7,184 nucleotides of DNA, from contig CAIWIS010000872.1 of assembly GCA_903912795.1 (NCBI GenBank), positions 1-7,184 on the forward strand, in the 5' to 3' direction. The notes beneath the pieces are model-generated. The model searched no databases and was not told the DNA's origin. It saw only the letters and a program-made list of their open reading frames with translations. Shown piece by piece: positions 6,801 to 7,184 of this stretch (within the stretch, counting starts at the first letter, position 1; each line of letters begins with the position of its first letter). The stretch is from an uncultured Bacteroidales bacterium (GTDB taxonomy: Bacteria; Bacteroidota; Bacteroidia; Bacteroidales; Paludibacteraceae). The translations under genes were made by a program, and so were the position numbers.

Positions 6801-7184
6801 AATACTTCGAAATTTGCAGGTGGTGTTATCGTAATATTATTTGATAATGATCCACCACTTACACTAACTGTTTGTTCGGCCGAAATAGTACTTCCAAATA
6901 AATACCCAAATCCTGTCAAAGTAGTTTTTGAAACTAAAATGGTTGGAGTGTTTACCACAGATCCATTTAAGGCCACTGTTTTAACCACAGCACCAGCTGC
7001 ATTTAAGGTTACGTTTTGTGGCCCATAATTACCGACAGCTCTACCAGATCGTAAACGTGCATAAATTGTTTGATTTACCGAACCTGCTGATGGAGTAATG
7101 GTAAAAGCAGTTTGATTCCATGTTGTTCCATTTATTGATAATTCAAAATCGGTCGGTGGCGTAACGGTAACATTATTAGCACCA
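3869..7184 (-). CDS. Giant modular secreted/surface protein with T9SS-type tail (5' end beyond window)
   Basis: The frame is open from the right edge to TAG at 3871-3869, giving 1104 visible residues. A GTG at 6988 is in frame, but matching coding sequence continues upstream of it, so it is not the start. The numbering below counts from the first complete visible codon. Residues 1-77 and 78-190 are two tandem beta-sandwich modules sharing NxTxTPPxxFE, a xxVRLK/YARL strand, GNYxG and KTVALxG. Residues 194-260 look PKD/Ig-like (NYCLGETINLTS, WTGPGNF). Residues 261-433 look like a jelly-roll carbohydrate-binding domain, opening with IYNGDFESG and closing with NDFALDDISF. Residues 438-535 are Ig-like (PTYKWFVGG). 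A WMGYIDTDWGKPANW module follows at 542-556, then a long beta-rich region with HLFANPYTAALDI (772-784) of a kind common in Bacteroidota surface proteins. The tail is a sorting domain. No catalytic motif is visible. The likely role is adhesion or glycan binding at the cell surface (inferred). The signal peptide would be beyond the edge. Confidence 0.9.
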   Translation of the reverse strand, partial: GANNVTVTPPTDFELSINGTTWNQTAFTITPSAGSVNQTIYARLRSGRAVGNYGPQNVTLNAAGAVVKTVALNGSVVNTPTILVSKTTLTGFGYLFGSTISAEQTVSVSGGSLSNNITITPPANFEVLNPSTGTYQSTAITLTRSGTTVNATNISVRLKLGIIAGNYTGNLDVVSTGATAKTVALTGKVFATPLITTTGGGNYCLGETINLTSTGIDVQSRFWTGPGNFYSILNNPTLTNATEAMSGAYTVTGNVIVGGNLIYNGDFESGNTGVGSSYTYVVPGKSLNTNGNLWPESTYTVDTNPQASHNNFPVCPPGPGDPTGNRMIINGAPQAGVVIWSQSVSVIPNSNYEFVYFLQSVRPEAPSQLQLYVNGEMAGPIYSASSTTCIWNKYIYNTNSGSNNLLNLELINMNTVANGNDFALDDISFKQILSATSTQNVVVSPSVVASVTVTHSPTSVYQNTPVVFTANPVNGGATPTYKWFVGGVEQVGQTASTLNYTPTATGALTVTCQMTSSITCASPKPAIGNDNITVQAPIQNYWMGYIDTDWGKPANWTANYIPATGDNVIYATVANFGTAAMRDLQLDINRTIGSLINATIRRLIIPANLTLNCNNVITVTPPVTVPVTNAEDLVYIKASTTLPNGSIIYRNTQSLPAYGTVEMYSPASWDLSRPINQKYNWQFFGIPVTAVDALPTFYGAYVRELIESDNDTSTHWRMLTNTSVLVPFKGYELCQKNANTLYTFKGQLVNSNFESGQFVKTTTGNPLYPGQHLFANPYTAALDINLIDFGNGVEKTAYLYATGTFVQWRTNKLKTDGAIPGQYFAVPRGQAGEFGIPRQVPSMGTLMVRVPKANATTELSYVNFAYNTVAMGNLERQRVKAATIADNQTTTVIDVEGENAADRMWLMSNEGFTRGFDNGFDGIKLKGSALNPQLYAVEKDGEYQVNSVDDLNNTTLAFQAGVDLNYVMTFTHNENSTTKYKKIFLHDLVENQIIEITTSGTKYAFNASSTPNPVLRFKILSQNESIDTEKVSLSKVYHFDNKLYIQNFSENEGKVFVYDISGRMIGIKTISADQNIQIAAPKNNTYIVKVVIGSVSETSKIFLQ
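3872..4078 (-). other. T9SS type A-like C-terminal sorting domain (within the large surface protein)
   Basis: The last 69 residues have the pattern of Por-secretion C-terminal domains (TIGR04183-like): KLYIQNF, then KVFVYDISGRMIG, a QNIQIAAP strand, TYIVKVVIG and the terminal SKIFLQ. In T9SS cargo this tail is an Ig-like signal recognised by the outer-membrane translocon. It is cleaved as the protein is anchored to lipopolysaccharide or released. The usual Gly before the Tyr of the YxVKV strand is Asn here (NNTYIVKV), and the ending is KIFLQ rather than a strongly basic K-x-I/V/K form. It is therefore a recognisable but somewhat divergent member. No por/spr secretion genes are in the window. 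Confidence 0.75.
6614..7183 (-). repeat. Two tandem beta-sandwich modules at the visible N-terminus of the surface protein
   Basis: The first module (7183-6953, truncated by the edge) and the second (6952-6614) align at protein level. NVTVTPPTDFEL matches NITITPPANFEV, QTIYARLRSG matches TNISVRLKLG, AVGNYGPQNVTLNAAGA matches IAGNYTGNLDVVSTGA, and VKTVALNG matches AKTVALTG. The DNA is clearly diverged, so this is an old duplication or a recombined domain array, not a recent slippage product. More copies may lie beyond the right edge. Such modules are common spacers in Bacteroidota exported proteins. I recognise the pattern but do not assign a Pfam name. Confidence 0.75.

Noticed and set aside
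6986..6988. A GTG as the start of the large surface protein.
   Set aside because: The same frame stays open to the right edge, and the 65 upstream residues match the second beta-sandwich module, so the real start is outside the window.

Overview
The window looks like an ordinary chromosomal stretch from a member of the Bacteroidota, possibly order Bacteroidales (the order is a weak inference). The evidence is AT-rich DNA, starts without Shine-Dalgarno sequences but with A-rich leaders, a promoter-like TTnnTTTG element close to the phylum's TAnnTTTG box, a UvrB with the QTAGRAARN form of helicase motif VI, and a very large modular surface protein with a C-terminal tail resembling the type IX secretion (T9SS) sorting domain.

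Layout, left to right. (1) 1-424, minus strand: the N-terminal part of a small exported, helical, TPR-like protein that runs off the left edge. (2) 425-561: a divergent intergenic region with a candidate promoter for the plus strand. (3) 562-756, plus: a 64-residue stand-alone PspC-domain membrane protein. (4) 757-816: a short gap holding a compact GC-rich hairpin. (5) 817-2817, plus: a complete uvrB with a GTG start. (6) 2807-3745, minus: a complete YhcC-like (TIGR01212) radical SAM protein whose 3' end overlaps uvrB by 11 bp. (7) 3746-3868: an intergenic region with a three-copy 8-bp tandem repeat just before the radical SAM start and a strong intrinsic terminator for the gene further right. 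(8) 3869-7184, minus: 1104 visible codons of a giant secreted or surface protein with beta-sandwich repeats, Ig/PKD-like domains, a jelly-roll carbohydrate-binding-like domain and a sorting-domain-like tail. Its N-terminus lies beyond the right edge.

The genes do not form one pathway. pspC and uvrB may share a transcript, since they are co-directional, 60 bp apart and no second promoter is evident. The radical SAM gene and the giant surface gene point the same way but are separated by a terminator. I found no CRISPR array, tRNA, rRNA, insertion sequence or defence or biosynthetic cluster, and I cannot support a claim that a new biological system is present. The items most worth a second look are the 8-bp repeat before the radical SAM gene, the hairpin before uvrB, and the composition of the surface protein.
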